DNA of 17,659 bases from positions 1 through 17,659 of the forward strand of contig JBCCLI010000099.1 of assembly GCA_039026975.1 (NCBI GenBank). The letters run 5' to 3'. Shown here in pieces: positions 7,773 through 15,829 of the stretch. Every line of letters begins with the position of its first letter. Within the stretch, counting starts at the first letter, position 1. The notes under the pieces are model-generated. The model saw only the letters and a list, made by a program, of their open reading frames with translations, was not told the DNA's origin and did no database searches. The stretch is from JBCBKZ01 sp039026975 (GTDB lineage Bacteria; Bacteroidota; Bacteroidia; J057). The translations under genes and the position numbers were made by a program.

Positions 7773-7805
7773 CAAATATAATTGATCCTAATGCATAAAG
7801 TCAAC
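7773..7805 (-). promoter_or_regulatory. Bacteroidota-type primary promoter for the sigma factor gene
   Basis: On the minus strand the -7 element is TATATTTG (7773-7780), an exact match to TAnnTTTG. It is preceded after 21 bases by GTTG (7802-7805) as a -33 element, against the consensus TTTG. Transcription would begin near 7766, leaving a leader of about 25 nt before the ATG at 7741. This is the main reason for the shorter start of the sigma gene. Experimental support is lacking. Confidence 0.55.
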
Positions 7806-8245
7806 TTATTTGTTTAATAAACTTATGATCTAAGTTAAACAAAAAATACTACGGGGCAAACAGATTCTGAAGCTTATATATATAGCTTTTGGTATTTAGT
7901 CCCCTAATAATCAGGTGTTTAATGTAAGAAAAGTGTGAATCACCGTCCAGGTATAAGAGAATGTATATGTATAGATATTATAGGATGTTTATGTTTAGGT
8001 TGTTTTGGTTCAACAAAGTTTAAACATGTAATCCCTTAATTATCAAAAGATTATCATATGAAGCTCTCTTAGTATGCCTGATGTAAAAGGGAATCAGGGC
8101 ATACTTCAAGCGAAAAACACATATTTTATTGAGATTATATATCGATTACACCCTTGGATGACTTTTGTACAAAAAAACAGCTCGTTATTTTTTAGCTAAC
8201 AGAAAAATAGTCGACTGTCTTGTGTAAATATGTATGGGGTAATTC
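7806..8245. other. Intergenic region between the LysM protein and sigma genes
   Basis: About 440 AT-rich bases with no convincing gene. It holds a hairpin-forming inverted repeat at 8071-8105 and the near-palindrome AAGCTTATATATATAGCTT at 7870-7888. Neither is followed by a clear T-run. Confidence 0.5.
8071..8105. repeat. 12-bp inverted repeat with one bulged G
   Basis: AGTATGCCTGAT at 8071-8082 pairs with ATCAGGGCATACT at 8093-8105 apart from one extra G, around a 10-nt loop. It lies about 140 nt beyond the LysM gene stop and upstream of the sigma promoter. It could be a weak 3' hairpin or a regulator site. Without a T-run it is not a typical intrinsic terminator. Confidence 0.4.
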
Positions 8246-9559
8246 TTATTTCCCTCGTTTGCGCTGATTATTTGCATTAGGAAGCCTCAGGTATATACCT
8301 GTATTTAACGTATCCCCAGTCAGGTAATTTAGCTCCTTAATGATAGAAATGGGAATCTGGTATTTCTGAGCTAATTGGCTCAGGGTATCAGTAGGTTTTA
8401 CCTGATGATAAAAGAACCAGTTATTCTCAATAGCTTCTTCCAGCTTTTCATTCCATTCATCGCTGATCTGGACATCTTCTATATCCGTGATGGGTATGTC
8501 TACTTCAGTGTCTGAAGGTGTAGGACTGGGGAGTAGGTCATTAAAATCTGAGTCAGTTCCAGGAATTTGTATGAGCTCACCTTCAGGAAGCTCATTCCCT
8601 TCTAGTAGCTGGTTATAGTTTCTTATGGCTTGCTCAGACACATTGAAGGTTTCTGAAAGTGAGCTAAAGGTATCTCCTGCTTTCACCCTGTAGAAGAAGA
8701 TATCTTCTTCTTCTTCCGCTAAGTCTCCATAGACAGAGGTTCCTGTGCTTACCTCTTCTACTGTTACCTCATCTCCTGTATCATAGCTATCCGTTTCAGT
8801 ATTGATGATTACATCATCCTGGACTACAAAGGGAGCTTTAATGGCTGGTGGTCTGGGAAGGGGTGTGGGGGGTTCCTTAGACTGTAAAGAGACATAAGCA
8901 GTTATGACTAGCCCGTGAAGTGCATCATTACCATTCCTATCACCTAATTCTCCAATATTATCCAGGTAATCACTCCCGGTAAACCTGTAGGTGTATTCTG
9001 CTCCCAGGGAGAAATTATCTGTTAGCTGATAGAGAACCCCCCCTGCTACAGGCCACTGTAGGGTATAGGTATTATACTGTTCTGTTTCTTTTCTGGTAAG
9101 AGTAGCCTCATTTAAAAATTTTCCATCTTGGTCCTTAGGACTAAAGAATAAGAGCCCAGGACCTGTACTTACATAGGGGCGTAGCTTATTCCCTTCCATA
9201 AATCTGTAGCGCAGCCTGAAATCCCCGTAAAAGAAGCTGGTTCTGACATAATCATTTAACAGTATTTCACTGGGTACATCTGGAGGCGTCTCATCAAACT
9301 GTTCCGTAAATGAACCAAATCCCGCATTTAGTTGAAACTGTAATGCCTTCTTATTTTCTATTTGGATGGAGAAGTTAAAAGTGGGATTGAACCTGTTTAG
9401 AAAGGAGCTGCCTTCTGTAAAGTCTCCCAAATAATTAATGGCCCCCGTTCCTATCCCTAATTGTAAGGGTTTTTGTTCAACAGGGAGTTCCTCTTGAGCG
9501 GATAGTTGGAGCAGGTTAAAGACACAGAATGAAAGGAGAAGCTTTTTCAGCAGGTGCAT
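8246..9559 (-). CDS. Outer-membrane beta-barrel protein with two LysM domains
   Basis: A 437-residue exported protein. Residues 1-22 are a signal peptide (LLKKLLLSFCVFNLLQLSAQ). Residues about 30-226 resemble a small outer-membrane beta-barrel: LGIGTGAINYLGDF at the start, alternating aromatic strands, LRPYVSTGPGLLFF, and FSLGAEYTYRFTGSDYLDN as in OmpA/DUF6089-like barrels. A proline-rich linker (229-243) and an acidic stretch (about 248-286, including EEEEDIFF) follow. The first LysM is at 289-333 (YRVKAGDTFSSLSETFNVS...IQIP) and the second at 383-427 (YHQVKPTDTLSQLAQKYQIP...LRLP), with an acidic linker between them. LysM binds N-acetylglucosamine in peptidoglycan, so the barrel could be anchored to the cell wall. 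It is third in a run with murQ and a lipoprotein, starting 15 nt after the latter. Domain calls are firm; the exact role is unknown. Confidence 0.88.
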   Translation of the reverse strand: MHLLKKLLLSFCVFNLLQLSAQEELPVEQKPLQLGIGTGAINYLGDFTEGSSFLNRFNPTFNFSIQIENKKALQFQLNAGFGSFTEQFDETPPDVPSEILLNDYVRTSFFYGDFRLRYRFMEGNKLRPYVSTGPGLLFFSPKDQDGKFLNEATLTRKETEQYNTYTLQWPVAGGVLYQLTDNFSLGAEYTYRFTGSDYLDNIGELGDRNGNDALHGLVITAYVSLQSKEPPTPLPRPPAIKAPFVVQDDVIINTETDSYDTGDEVTVEEVSTGTSVYGDLAEEEEDIFFYRVKAGDTFSSLSETFNVSEQAIRNYNQLLEGNELPEGELIQIPGTDSDFNDLLPSPTPSDTEVDIPITDIEDVQISDEWNEKLEEAIENNWFFYHQVKPTDTLSQLAQKYQIPISIIKELNYLTGDTLNTGIYLRLPNANNQRKRGK

Positions 9560-9574
9560 GGGAATTGGTTACAA

Positions 9575-10141
9575 CTACATTATCACTATGGAAACGATTT
9601 TTGCTTCCTTATTTATATGTTTCAATCTAAGGGAAGTGTGATCATTTGTGAGAATGGATGTCCCTGGAACCAGAAAGTGTAAGCCCGGATACTTCTCAGT
9701 AGAAATATCAACCACATTATACTCCTCAAGGTACAGGACAAACCATTTGCTGGCAAGCGACTTTAGTTGATCTACTGACATCCCTACCTGAAAGGAGTCG
9801 TGGAGGGTAACATCAGGGGTTTCCATCCTGATTCTGTTGATAATCCCAAGGGGCGGTACAGCTTCCTGCCCAAAATCTTCTTCCAGAAGTACTCTGCCCT
9901 GAGGGAAGCTTAGATAGGTCCCACGCCAATAAAATTCATTCTCCTGAAAAAGTGTATCCTGTATTGGGAATCCTTTCCAAGCAGGCGTGCCCTTAGGGGG
10001 CATAGTATTACCTAGTTGGATGGACTGAAAGCCTTGTGTAGGGATAGGCTTACTACTAAAACAGGCTGTAAACAGGAGTAGGCTGCTTATCATCCAACAG
10101 ATAGGGTATCTATTCAAGTGGCAGTTATTAACTATCTGCAT
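9575..10141 (-). CDS. Small lipoprotein of unknown function
   Basis: A 188-residue protein with a lipoprotein signal sequence: a hydrophobic stretch MISSLLLFTAC with the candidate lipidated cysteine at residue 27. If translation starts at the internal ATG at 10093, the cysteine is residue 11. The ATG at 10141 overlaps the end of murQ by 14 nt, which suggests coupling, but the later Met gives a more standard n-region. The mature part has QSIQLGNTMPPKGTPAWKGFPIQDTLFQENEFYWRGTYL and later MSVDQLKSLASKWF. No catalytic motif is recognised. It lies between murQ and a LysM outer-membrane barrel, so an envelope or peptidoglycan-related role is plausible but unproven. Confidence 0.8.
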   Translation of the reverse strand: MQIVNNCHLNRYPICWMISSLLLFTACFSSKPIPTQGFQSIQLGNTMPPKGTPAWKGFPIQDTLFQENEFYWRGTYLSFPQGRVLLEEDFGQEAVPPLGIINRIRMETPDVTLHDSFQVGMSVDQLKSLASKWFVLYLEEYNVVDISTEKYPGLHFLVPGTSILTNDHTSLRLKHINKEAKIVSIVIM

Positions 10142-10946
10142 GAGTGTATTCCTTCAAGGCTTTTCTCACACTACCATGGGTCAGGAGTAACTTCCTGGCT
10201 ACTTCCTCTCCCAGCTGAGTCTCTTCCATGATCATTCTTGTTCCTCTTTCTACCAGTTTGTGGTTACTTAACTGCATATCCACCATTTTATTTCCCTTCA
10301 CTCTCCCCAGCTTAATCATGACAGAAGTAGAGATCATATTCAGGATGAGCTTCTGTGCAGTTCCAGCTTTCATTCTGGTACTTCCCGTCACAAACTCAGG
10401 GCCTACTACGGCCTCTATGGGATAAGCCACTAGCTGAGAAAGTGGCGCCTCAGGATTACAAGTAATTCCTGCTGTAGGAATTCCTGCTGTATTGGCGGCT
10501 TCTACCGCTCCTAATACATAAGGTGTGGTTCCACTGGCTGTTATTCCAATGAGAAAGTCAGCAGAAGAAATTTTATGTTCCTGTAAGTCTTGCCAACCTT
10601 GCTCACGGCTATCTTCAGCAAATTCTACTGCCTTACGTATGGCACTATCCCCACCTGCTATAATCCCTATAACCCACCCATGCGGAACCCCATAAGTAGG
10701 GGGGCACTCAGAGGCATCTACTATTCCTAGCCTGCCGCTAGTTCCGCTTCCTATATAAAATAGCCTTCCCCCTTCCTTCATTTGAGTATACACCTTATCT
10801 ATTACCCTGGAAATCTGTGGAAGAATTCCCTTAATGATTTGAGGAACTTTCTGATCCTCCTCATTCATATGGGTCAGTAACGCTTCTGTGCTCATTAGTT
10901 CAAGCTGATTATAGAGGGAGGATTGTTCTGTGATTTTATCTGCCAT
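10128..10946 (-). CDS. murQ: N-acetylmuramic acid 6-phosphate etherase
   Basis: MurQ cleaves the lactyl ether of MurNAc-6-phosphate to give GlcNAc-6-phosphate and D-lactate, a cytosolic step of peptidoglycan recycling. The 272-residue product contains a SIS sugar-phosphate isomerase-like fold. It has GRLFYIGSGTSGRLGIVDASECPPTYG (60-86) with the conserved Glu at 80, AEDSREQG (110-117) with the second acidic site, ITASGTTPYV (135-144), and GPEFVTGSTRMKAGTAQKLILNM (182-204). Residues for phosphate binding and catalysis appear intact. The frame extends to a TTG at 10958, but a promoter-like element just upstream and the MADKIT start favour the ATG at 10946. It is shorter than the Escherichia coli enzyme (about 298 residues). 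It leads a three-gene operon with a lipoprotein and a LysM barrel protein. Confidence 0.95.
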   Translation of the reverse strand: MADKITEQSSLYNQLELMSTEALLTHMNEEDQKVPQIIKGILPQISRVIDKVYTQMKEGGRLFYIGSGTSGRLGIVDASECPPTYGVPHGWVIGIIAGGDSAIRKAVEFAEDSREQGWQDLQEHKISSADFLIGITASGTTPYVLGAVEAANTAGIPTAGITCNPEAPLSQLVAYPIEAVVGPEFVTGSTRMKAGTAQKLILNMISTSVMIKLGRVKGNKMVDMQLSNHKLVERGTRMIMEETQLGEEVARKLLLTHGSVRKALKEYTHADS

Positions 10947-10966
10947 TGATCTTTTCAATTTATTTG

Positions 10967-10999
10967 CAAAATAAGGTAGTTCTTTTAGCCATTAACAAA
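10967..10999 (-). promoter_or_regulatory. Candidate promoter of the murQ operon
   Basis: On the minus strand TTTG (10996-10999) is followed after 21 bases by TTATTTTG (10967-10974), which differs from TAnnTTTG at one base. The implied start site near 10960 leaves a very short leader before the ATG at 10946. Confidence 0.4.
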
Positions 11000-11368
11000 T
11001 GAATGTGTGTTAAGCTTTCTAGTGGGGCTACCTATTTCGCCTACATACTATTCTGATAGGAGGTGCCTTCGACTTTATTCGATGCCACTTATCTTGCCCA
11101 GTATGTGGGGTTTAGGTAGCTAAAGCAGGTATCCCATACTAAGATGGATTCCATATCCAGCCTGATCCTGCTATGTTCCTATCCAGAAATGACTGATGAT
11201 CCATATATAAGGGTAGGGTAATGATAAAAGAGAAACAGCCACCCATACATTTATGGATGGCTGTTTATGTTACCATTACTTAGAAAGAGTAGAGAGGAGA
11301 AGTTTTTTTACTTAACAGCTACTAGTATCACTAAAAAGTATTCTTCAGCCTCTTTTCTACGTCTACCA
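11000..11368. other. Intergenic region downstream of the pectate-lyase-like gene
   Basis: It holds the terminator at 11233-11266. The remainder shows no gene I can support. A short minus-strand frame ending at 11308 overlaps the end of the large gene and is discussed as a possible frameshift remnant. Confidence 0.5.
11233..11266 (-). terminator. Intrinsic terminator of the large pectate-lyase-like gene
   Basis: A 15-bp stem (arms 11233-11247 and 11252-11266) closes a 4-nt loop. The single C-A mismatch on the plus strand becomes a G-U pair in the minus-strand RNA, so the stem is fully paired only in the leftward transcript. The stem is followed on that strand by a T-rich run (TTTCTCTTTTATC). 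It lies about 100 nt past the stop at 11369. Confidence 0.75.
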
Positions 11369-14300
11369 TCATAACGAGCTGGTTTCAAGGTCAACGAATA
11401 GGTATAACTCAAACTCACTAAATCTGCCATCTCCTCCAGCTCCAGCAGGATTAAACCTGTCTGATGCTGTTGGTAGTGGTAACCTAAAGCCTGTTTGTTG
11501 TGAAATGGTAGGTACTTGCCAGTTATCAAACTCTGGAACTTCATTTTCTAGCGTTACATAGTTACCCGTTCCAGTAGGATTATCGTAATCTGCTTTCACA
11601 CTTAACTGGTAGGCACTTTCATTAGCATGTCCTGCAAATGTTCCACAGTTATCCACTACAAAGGTAGCTAGGGCATTCTGAGTCCTATCAGGAATAGTAG
11701 ACATATCTATGCTGTCGAAATGATTATCTAGAAATGTATCCCCATTAGTCTCGCTGGCAAGCGTAGCAGGGAAAGCTTCATTTCCTCCAGCTCTTCTTAC
11801 GTTTTGTGCATCTGTTCTAGAGGACCTATTGGCATAGTAAATATTCTCAGCGTACACAGTACCTCTATTCCCTGAATTAAGCTCAGGTTGTACATAAATA
11901 GGTTTAAAATTAGCTCCATTAGCATTACTTCTTGCTGGAGAATTACCATTGATAACATTATTATTATCAAACGCATACAGGTTTTTGACATACAAGTAAG
12001 AATCTGTATTACTAGATGAATTCGTACTCACAGCATGATCTATGATTTTACTTCCAGTAGAAATAGCCGCTATATTCTTATAGGCAAAACTATGTCTACT
12101 TTTAAAGTTTCTTTCTGCACTGTAAAAGAATCCTGTGTTTACACACATTCCCTGCATATCATCATTAAGCCCTTGACTATTCTGTATACCTCCCTTACCC
12201 CTTCTGATGGTATTATCTGTATCTTCTACACTTTCAAAGGGGTGAGCTACCATACAGTTAATATATGCCAATCTTATTTCTGTCCCGTTTTGGTGTCCAA
12301 CTAGTTCATCTTCAGCTGCAAAGAATGAACAATTCTTAAACACCATATTCGTACAGTTATTCATCCAAAGGGCATCACCGGAATCTTTACCTGATGAAAA
12401 GGTAAGATGCATGACTAATATATCAGAACTTCCACGCGGCCTAGTTTCCATACCATGTATGTGAACGGGACCTGGTGCTGTTTGTCCACAGATAATAACC
12501 CTTTCTAGCTCTCCCCATATGTGATTGCTTACCCCCGTTAAGGTTATAACCCCGGACACCTTAAATACAATGTAGATGTAGGTATCATTAGCTACCAGGC
12601 TTTCAGCCTCATCTATTGCCCAAGGCCATGAGCCTGTTACTGGACTTGATACATTCCCATTCAGGTTCGTGACTTCAATTACATGTACTGTACTTGTTGG
12701 TCCTGGATGTATATCTATATCATATGCTAAACCGTAGTATCCTGGAATTACAGGTGTAGCGTTAGGAAATTTTGAACTTACGGCATAGGTAGTAGATACA
12801 ATTTCAGGTGTAGCATTTATCTGACTCCACGGCCCAGCACCATTAGCAGTAGAAACCGCCCTTACACGGAAATTGTACAGGCTTCCATTAGTGAGGCTGG
12901 AGATTGTAATGCTAGTGGTAGTCTGAGTTCCAGAACTGGTCCAGGAAGACGAGGCGTCGAGCTTATGCTCTATTTCATAATTGTCAAAAGAGCCAGAGGG
13001 AGGAGACCATGTTAATGATACAGCAGCGTCTTGCGAACTAGCAGCTAAATTATTGACAGCAGTTGGCGGGTTAGTTCCAGAAGAGATGGAATCAGATGCC
13101 TCTACCAGGTAGTCCACCAAGCCCTCAAATAAATTATCCCATACAGGAGAATCTATGGTGCCTTCTGTACCAGGTCCCCACCATACACGGGCGCCAGCAG
13201 CTATCCCTGATGTTAAGCTACCCCCTTGAGGTACTGAGGCTATAAATGTACGAGCGCTATTAGTTACCCACGTGCTAACTATATCAGCTCCAGAAGCTAA
13301 ATTAGCCGTAGTAGTGTAAGCAACTATCCCAGATATCGATTGGTTACCGTTTCCATACCCTCCTGCCAAGAGACTTGAGCTGTTGGCTATGGTTAATTCA
13401 GAGACAGTTAGTTCTGCATGACCACTACCTATATTGAAATCATCAATGAGGGAACGCTCAAAAAGACCTATAGGCTTTGTCCAACCAAGCAGCTGCGTAT
13501 TGACGCTAGGACCATCCACTGTTTCAGAGATCAGCATAAGGTCATAATTTTGATCAAAGCTGGTAAGATTGATACTGTTATCATCTACGTAGGTAACAGT
13601 ATGGCCATAGAAGGCAGCTTTATCACCAAAGATCTCATCTTCCGTTCCACTTACAGCAGAAGGGTTTCCTACCAATATAGCTATTGATTTATAGGTGCTT
13701 GCTGCTTTGGTAGTGGCTGAAGCTTCGTTACTACTGCTACTCGTGCCACCCGCATTTACAGCAAATACTCGAAAGTCATACATAGTACCCGCACTTAGGC
13801 CTGTGACAATGGTGGTGGTAGTAGATACTGTTCCGTCAGTAGTCCAGCTTCCACCACCGGAGGTTCTATATTCCACCTGATATCCTGTTATAGGGCTTCC
13901 ATTATCATCGGGAGCGGACCAACTGAGCTCTGCCTGACCGCCACCGCCTCTAGCAGACAAGTCAGTAATAGCGGATGGAGAATTAGCTACTTCTGATTCT
14001 CCTACTAGAAAGTCTATGAGTCCTTCAAATAAATCATCCCATACAGGTGAGTCTATGGTCCCTTCCGTACCAGGTCCCCACCATACACGTGCGCCAGCAG
14101 CTGTACTTGAGACTAGTGTCCCTCCTTTCAGAACTGATGCTATAAATGCACGGTTATTATTAGTGACCCAAGTACTCACTATATCAGCGCCGGAAGCCAA
14201 ATTAGCTGAAGTAGTGTAGGCTACTACACCAGAAAGAGATTGGTTACCGTTTGCATAGCCACCGGCAAGCAGACTTGAGCTGTTTGTAATGGTTAATTCA

Positions 14301-15658
14301 GATATAGTTAGTTCTGCATGACCACTACCGATATTGAAGTCATCAATAAGGGAACGCTCGAAAAGACCTATGGGCTTTGTCCACCCGATCAGTTGGGTGT
14401 TTACTGTAGGGCCATCCACTGACTCAGAAATGAGCATGAGGTCATAATTCTGATCAAAGTTGCTGATGTTTATGTTGTTATCATCTACGTACGTAACTGT
14501 GTGGCCATAAAAGGCCGCCTTATCCCCAAAGATCTCATCTTCTGTTCCACTTACGGCTGATGAATTTCCTACAAGGATAGCAACGGCTTTAAAGGTACTA
14601 GCAGCTCTTGTGGTAGCAGATGCTATGTTACTGGCACTGCTTGTTCCAGCAGAGTTTTGGGCAAAAACCCGACACTCATAGGAAGTGGAATTACTCAATC
14701 CAGAAATTACAGTGGTAGTAGAACTTGAAGTACTAGCTGAGGTCCATGATCCTGCGCCCGTTTGACGGTATTCCACATCATATCCAGTAATGGAAGCACC
14801 ATTATCAGCAGGAGCTGACCAGCTAAGCGCTATTTGTCCTCCTCCTCCTCTAGCCACTAAGTCAGTAACAGCATCAGGTGGGGAACCTATGTTAGCTTCA
14901 GAAACCAAGTAGTCTATGAGTCCATCAAATAGGTCATCCCAGACAGTAGAGCTAATTACTCCTTCGGTGGCAGGTCCCCACCACACACGTGTTCCAGCTG
15001 CGGTACCTGAAGTTAGGTTGCCTCCTTGTGCTATAGATACAATGTATGAGCGATTACTATTATTGGTCCAAGTACTCACTATATCTGCGCCAGAAGCTAG
15101 GTTGGCTGTAGTGGTGTAAGCTACGGTTCCAGAAAGAGACTGATTACCGTTAGAATAGCCGCCTGCCAGTAAGCTAGCACTATTAGTGATTTTGATTTGG
15201 CTAACGCTTAATTCAGCATGACCACTTCCAATGTTAAAATCGTCTATTAGGGCTCTTTCAAAAACCGCAATAGGTTTAGTCCATCCTAACAATTGGGTGT
15301 TGACAGTAGAAGCACTTACTGTTTCGGAAATAAGTGCAAAATCATAGTTCGCATCGAAATTTGAGATACTTAAGCTATTATGAGATACATAGGTTACGGT
15401 GTGGCCCATGGCTTCCATTTTACTCTTGAGGGTAGCATCATCAGAGCCTGGACTTGGACTAGTATTACCTACTACCAGAGCTACATCCGCAGTAGCCACA
15501 ATAGCATTAGCTGGAGCCATTGGATTATCTCCATTAACAGGGTCTGCTTTCACAGAAGTTTCCTCTTGAGAAACGGGCATAATTTCTTTCGCTATCTCCC
15601 ATCCAGGGAAAAGGCAAAAGCATATGAGTAAAAGAAAAAATATGTGATTCTTTTTCAT
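11369..15658 (-). CDS. Giant exported protein: three flavodoxin/GATase-like plus fibronectin III modules and a pectate-lyase-like beta-helix
   Basis: A 1429-residue protein. Residues 1-20 are a signal peptide (KKNHIFFLLLICFCLFPGW). Three modules of exactly 300 residues follow, starting near 55, 355 and 655. Each holds a Rossmann-like alpha/beta domain (VGN..., GHTVTYV, NYDL-x-LISE, TKPI-x-x-FER-x-LIDDFNIGSGHAEL, ARVWWGP, VWDDLF-x-GL-x-DYLV) of about 195 residues, then a fibronectin III domain (ITDLSARGGGGQAELSWSAP ... ASATT). The third fibronectin domain (864-952) is divergent. Residues about 958-1420 resemble family 1 polysaccharide lyases: VFKVSGVITL, IICGQTAPGPVHIHG (1056-1069), DALWMNNCTNMVFKNCSFF (1095-1113) and ERNFKSR (1182-1188). 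The usual WIDHC catalytic-face motif is replaced by VFKNC, so activity is uncertain. The end, GGDGRFSEFELYL, is like lyase tails, but no T9SS sorting domain is visible. It is probably secreted and polysaccharide-binding or -degrading. Confidence 0.85.
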   Translation of the reverse strand: MKKNHIFFLLLICFCLFPGWEIAKEIMPVSQEETSVKADPVNGDNPMAPANAIVATADVALVVGNTSPSPGSDDATLKSKMEAMGHTVTYVSHNSLSISNFDANYDFALISETVSASTVNTQLLGWTKPIAVFERALIDDFNIGSGHAELSVSQIKITNSASLLAGGYSNGNQSLSGTVAYTTTANLASGADIVSTWTNNSNRSYIVSIAQGGNLTSGTAAGTRVWWGPATEGVISSTVWDDLFDGLIDYLVSEANIGSPPDAVTDLVARGGGGQIALSWSAPADNGASITGYDVEYRQTGAGSWTSASTSSSTTTVISGLSNSTSYECRVFAQNSAGTSSASNIASATTRAASTFKAVAILVGNSSAVSGTEDEIFGDKAAFYGHTVTYVDDNNINISNFDQNYDLMLISESVDGPTVNTQLIGWTKPIGLFERSLIDDFNIGSGHAELTISELTITNSSSLLAGGYANGNQSLSGVVAYTTSANLASGADIVSTWVTNNNRAFIASVLKGGTLVSSTAAGARVWWGPGTEGTIDSPVWDDLFEGLIDFLVGESEVANSPSAITDLSARGGGGQAELSWSAPDDNGSPITGYQVEYRTSGGGSWTTDGTVSTTTTIVTGLSAGTMYDFRVFAVNAGGTSSSSNEASATTKAASTYKSIAILVGNPSAVSGTEDEIFGDKAAFYGHTVTYVDDNSINLTSFDQNYDLMLISETVDGPSVNTQLLGWTKPIGLFERSLIDDFNIGSGHAELTVSELTIANSSSLLAGGYGNGNQSISGIVAYTTTANLASGADIVSTWVTNSARTFIASVPQGGSLTSGIAAGARVWWGPGTEGTIDSPVWDNLFEGLVDYLVEASDSISSGTNPPTAVNNLAASSQDAAVSLTWSPPSGSFDNYEIEHKLDASSSWTSSGTQTTTSITISSLTNGSLYNFRVRAVSTANGAGPWSQINATPEIVSTTYAVSSKFPNATPVIPGYYGLAYDIDIHPGPTSTVHVIEVTNLNGNVSSPVTGSWPWAIDEAESLVANDTYIYIVFKVSGVITLTGVSNHIWGELERVIICGQTAPGPVHIHGMETRPRGSSDILVMHLTFSSGKDSGDALWMNNCTNMVFKNCSFFAAEDELVGHQNGTEIRLAYINCMVAHPFESVEDTDNTIRRGKGGIQNSQGLNDDMQGMCVNTGFFYSAERNFKSRHSFAYKNIAAISTGSKIIDHAVSTNSSSNTDSYLYVKNLYAFDNNNVINGNSPARSNANGANFKPIYVQPELNSGNRGTVYAENIYYANRSSRTDAQNVRRAGGNEAFPATLASETNGDTFLDNHFDSIDMSTIPDRTQNALATFVVDNCGTFAGHANESAYQLSVKADYDNPTGTGNYVTLENEVPEFDNWQVPTISQQTGFRLPLPTASDRFNPAGAGGDGRFSEFELYLFVDLETSSL
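12797..15496 (-). repeat. Three tandem 900-bp coding repeats
   Basis: Equivalent points recur exactly 900 bases apart. The string TTACCGTT starts at 13343, 14243 and 15143 on the plus strand, and LIDDFNIGSGHAEL occurs at residues 137, 437 and 737. Units are roughly 15496-14597, 14596-13697 and 13696-12797. Copies 2 and 3 are closer to each other than to copy 1. In one 60-base comparison (13441-13500 against 14341-14400) I count 51 identities. The fibronectin part of the last unit has diverged most. Confidence 0.9.
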
Positions 15659-15713
15659 GGTTTGTATGTGAAATATTGAATAAATGCCTTAGACCAGGAG
15701 CTGTGCAGTAGGG

Positions 15714-15723
15714 GTAGGCCTAC
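15714..15723. repeat. 10-bp perfect palindrome between the two secreted-protein genes
   Basis: GTAGGCCTAC lies in the 171-nt gap upstream of the pectate-lyase-like gene. It could be a regulator site for that gene. No promoter of the TAnnTTTG form was found beside it. Confidence 0.25.
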
Positions 15724-15829
15724 GTACATGATGTCCATAGCCAGGATTGGTAATTGTATGTAATGAGTACTAAGGGTAGTGTGGCATGACCAGGATATCT
15801 ATCCTGCTATTTCCTTGGGATGTATTGGA

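Noticed and set aside
7742..7804. N-terminal extension of the sigma factor to 7804
   Set aside because: The extension covers the candidate promoter and does not resemble sigma region 2; the ATG at 7741 fits the family.
7961..8023. Tiny plus-strand frame of about 20 codons (MYMYRYYRMF...)
   Set aside because: AT-rich, no initiation signal or similarity; expected by chance.
11308..11544. 78-codon minus-strand frame as an independent gene
   Set aside because: Mostly overlaps the end of the large secreted protein in another frame and has no recognisable motif; kept only as a frameshift question.
12797..15496. The 900-bp repeats as an insertion element or satellite
   Set aside because: They keep one reading frame, encode matched folded domains and lie wholly inside one gene, so they are domain duplications.
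13418..15631. Plus-strand frames antisense to the large secreted protein, including two exactly 900 bases apart
   Set aside because: Their regular spacing only mirrors the coding repeats on the minus strand.
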